From: Topomyia yanbarensis
Lineage: Eukaryota; Arthropoda; Insecta; Diptera; Culicidae
Length of the DNA: 64,000 bases
Direction of reading: 5' to 3'
Assembly: GCF_030247195.1 (NCBI RefSeq)
Contig: NC_080670.1
Coordinates: forward strand, 212,586,546 to 212,650,545
How positions within the stretch are numbered: the stretch's first letter is position 1; every line of letters begins with the position of its first letter. Below, in pieces: positions 61,610-64,000 of the stretch. The notes under the pieces are model-generated. The model saw only the letters and a list, made by a program, of their open reading frames with translations, searched no databases and was not told the origin of the DNA. Made by a program: the position numbers and the translations under genes.

Positions 61610-64000
61610 GTAAGTGCGTTTAGCAGTTTTTAGGTTGATGCAAATATTGTGTTTAATTCGCAATTAAATTAATTTTTTAAAAGAAATGTCTGCCTCTATA
61701 TTTTTAACTAAAATTTAAGCTGGTGATTTTTTATAGTAAGTGTTCTTGGTTATTGCGAGCTCCGGAGTGAATGAATGCACCTTGGAATAACGATTGTGAG
61801 TATTGATCAAATGCACAAAATTGTATATCGAGTTATATACTATTATTCTATCATCGCAGAACATATGTGTAAGCAGAAGTTTAAAAGTCATTTATACACA
61901 GAAGTTTGAGGCTCTATCTGAAACTACCCGCTTTTCGACGTCAAAATTAATTTGATTCTTAACCTACCTTTACCGGTTTTGATTGCCTCTTGAGATAATC
62001 CTTTCCGAGTTGGAATAACTATTTAGCAAGAAGCGGTCCTTTTGTGGTTTAACTTTACTTCCCAAGCGACCACAAACTTTGAATCGTGAATTCGCTCTAC
62101 AGATGGGAACAGGTTAATTAATACACGCAAATAAGTCTACCCTTTCGGAAGGGCAAGGGTAGAGTTGTGTGAACTAAATAAGCAGTACGTTTTATCGGAA
62201 CCTAATCTAGATGTGAACACTCCTCGAACAATAATAATATAATTATTTTTGATTTTCAGGCCAATGTTTGATTATCTGCCCTATCTGCGGTTGCTGAACC
62301 TTTTTATGTGTTATAATTGTGGTCAACTTTAGCCTTTTTATATGTTATAATTGTCGTGATTTTCAGAGTATTTAGTTTGACAATATTTTTAAAGCCAGTG
62401 AGTTTTTTTTGAAAATCTACCAACCGTATTGCACTAACCTATTGCAAAAATACGAGCTGTTTATATATTACGAACAGGACTACGATGACCACCATTGCAT
62501 TGTGGCACGTGAAAAGCTGGATTGTTAAGTGCGCTCATACTACACAGTACTCATGTGGCACGACGACCACTGCAAGCCTATAATGTTATATTTTAGACGC
62601 AAATGAACAAAGTTTTGAGCTTTATGGAGCGAAAGCAATTACAGCCTAAAACACCTCTACCCTTAGAATTGTCATATGTGTGCCATCGAAACACCTTCAT
62701 GTTTTAAAATTCTAATTTTTTACCTCAAGATAAAACAAACCGCGTTGAAATTTATATGTCATCAAAATTGATTTACGTCACCCTCGTCCAGCTCCCGCAG
62801 CCATCTGCGATCGTCTATTCAAACTTTCCACTGACTTCGACGGTACAGACTGTGCATTCCTTCGCGGCCTACCGGTCGATCACGCTCGTGGGCATCTTAT
62901 CGACAATCCCATCATCATCATCTTCTACTCGAAAACAATCGAACACGTATCGCCGCCTTTTCCGGGCTCGATAGAAAACAAGCCGATGAAGATTTTCCAC
63001 TCCGAAGAGCGAACTGCGGAAACTGGGCCTCACATCGGTATTCCATCGGCATCCGTTTTCTCTCCCCCCGGTAAAGGGAGACCGTGGAAAGGAAGTGTGA
63101 GGAGGTGGAGGACCCTCGGCACCATCCATTGTTGTATTTTAAGAGGAAATCCTTCGACCGTGGGAAATGTGCTGATTTTCCATAGGGGATGAGAAAACAC
63201 TGCCGATGCCCGGTAGGTACTGCTGCTGCTGCTGTTGCTGCCGACAGCAACTTCATCATCATCATTATCTCGTGATGGGGCTTTGTGCGTCCGTTTCCGT
63301 TCGTGAAGCCTACAGAGCTGGGGGAGGAGATTGAAGTTTAATTCTTGATGAAAAAAATAACTGGAATTATCGATGCTTCCGATCGGAAGGCGCTGTTTTC
63401 TTCGTGCAATCTGGCTCGATGGATTATCGTTTCCGAGCAGTGCGCTGTATTTGAAGATTGGAAAACAGACTGCTTTTATTGCAATTAGCATCCCGAGTGA
63501 GCACCGGATATAGTCCACTTACTATTCATCAGGTGAACAGCGGTGCTCTTTGTGTGGTAAATTGCACTAATTGTTGAAAACCAAATTGTTTAATTGAGCA
63601 GAACACGTAGGCCGCGAGCGAATGTTCCGGTTTCGAAATTGCTTTCCCTTCCCATTCCCGTCTCAACCCCTAGTATTCAGTGTTGGGACGGTTTCTTGAA
63701 TTGGGTGGAGGGTGACGAGAGCCTGGTGGGACAGCTAAATCGAGTGTCATAGCTAACGTCGAACCGCAGGTATCTGTCTGCCGATAAATCAGTATCAGGT
63801 TGGCCTTGCTCAGCGCTGGGCAACAGATGGAACATTTTACCCGAAACTGTCAGTTGGTGTCGCTTTTTCGTTCCGATCGATAGTTCGCGTTGATTGTGAG
63901 ATGTGTTTAGAAACAGAAATCAACTGTCGGAAATAAAGAAATTAATTAAATCGCACTTCACAAAATGATTGACTACACTGCAATGATTTGAACTGTAGAT
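61610..64000. other. Unassigned; possibly first intron and CG-richer unique DNA
   Basis: 61.6-62.7 kb is AT-rich. 62.75-63.5 kb is CG-richer and unique, with a short CTG run near 63221-63241. A minus-strand frame of 162 codons (63518-63030) crosses it, but it is Ser/Asp-rich over simple repeats and overlapped by several other frames, so I do not call a gene. 63.55-64.0 kb is unassigned. Confidence 0.45.

Noticed and set aside
63030..63518. 162-codon minus-strand frame
   Set aside because: Crosses CTG/CAT simple repeats, overlaps several other frames and has no recognisable domain.

Overview
The window is eukaryotic and almost certainly from a mosquito (Diptera, Culicidae), with an Aedes-like repeat load. 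Evidence: a tRNA-derived SINE resembling the Aedes Feilai family (about 38.43-38.59 kb), decayed R1-, LOA- and I-like non-LTR retrotransposons, many foldback or MITE-like elements, AT-rich spacer sequence, and a decayed copy of an insect SR splicing-factor gene. Species assignment is inference. There are no prokaryotic genes, operons, rRNA genes or CRISPR arrays, and I found no complete host protein-coding gene. Most open reading frames are short chance frames.

Layout. 1-5.36 kb: unassigned non-coding DNA with two GA microsatellites. 5.37-7.12 kb: R1-clade LINE remnant on the + strand (ORF1, endonuclease tail, linker, RT palm). 8.54-9.45 kb: an 891-bp foldback element with an 8-bp target duplication (hAT-type MITE). 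9.89-11.20 kb: element with terminal inverted repeats and internal copies of its end motif. 11.95-12.38 kb: minus-strand pseudogene of an x16/SRSF7-type SR protein, followed by a small hairpin. 17.6-21.8 kb: decayed LINE 5' half with a direct duplication, then an inverted repeat pair. 23.0-23.8 and 27.4-28.1 kb: two copies of one dispersed repeat, flanking a minus-strand LOA-like LINE (26.1-27.35 kb) that keeps RNase H. 28.35-33.25 kb: a cluster of foldback elements, including a 1-kb TTTGGCATAA foldback and a TTAA-flanked MITE carrying a nested SINE/LINE tail with its own 14-bp target duplication.

34.3-35.6 kb is CG-rich and looks like the promoter and 5' untranslated exon(s) of a + strand host gene. 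37.4-39.3 kb is an extreme A-rich low-complexity tract invaded by the SINE. 39.94-40.09 kb is a nearly perfect 71-bp-arm palindrome with an 8-base loop, followed by a degenerate gag/ORF1-like fragment. 45.27-46.0 kb holds an I-like LINE remnant (minus). 47.4-49.7 kb has ~200-bp repeated units and a small palindromic MITE. 51.8-52.76 kb is a diverged tandem duplication. 53.82-54.02 kb is pure (TA)n. 56.38-58.93 kb is a ~2.55-kb structure with ~490-bp inverted arms that share a 63-codon reading frame. 61.54-61.61 kb is a candidate first coding exon ending in a consensus splice donor.

No pathway joins these features: the window is intergenic or intronic DNA shaped by successive transposon insertions, with two candidate gene starts. 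The least explained items are the 39.94-kb palindrome, the inverted-arm structure at 56.4-58.9 kb and the possible exon at 61.5 kb. All family assignments come from reading motifs by eye; no database search was made.
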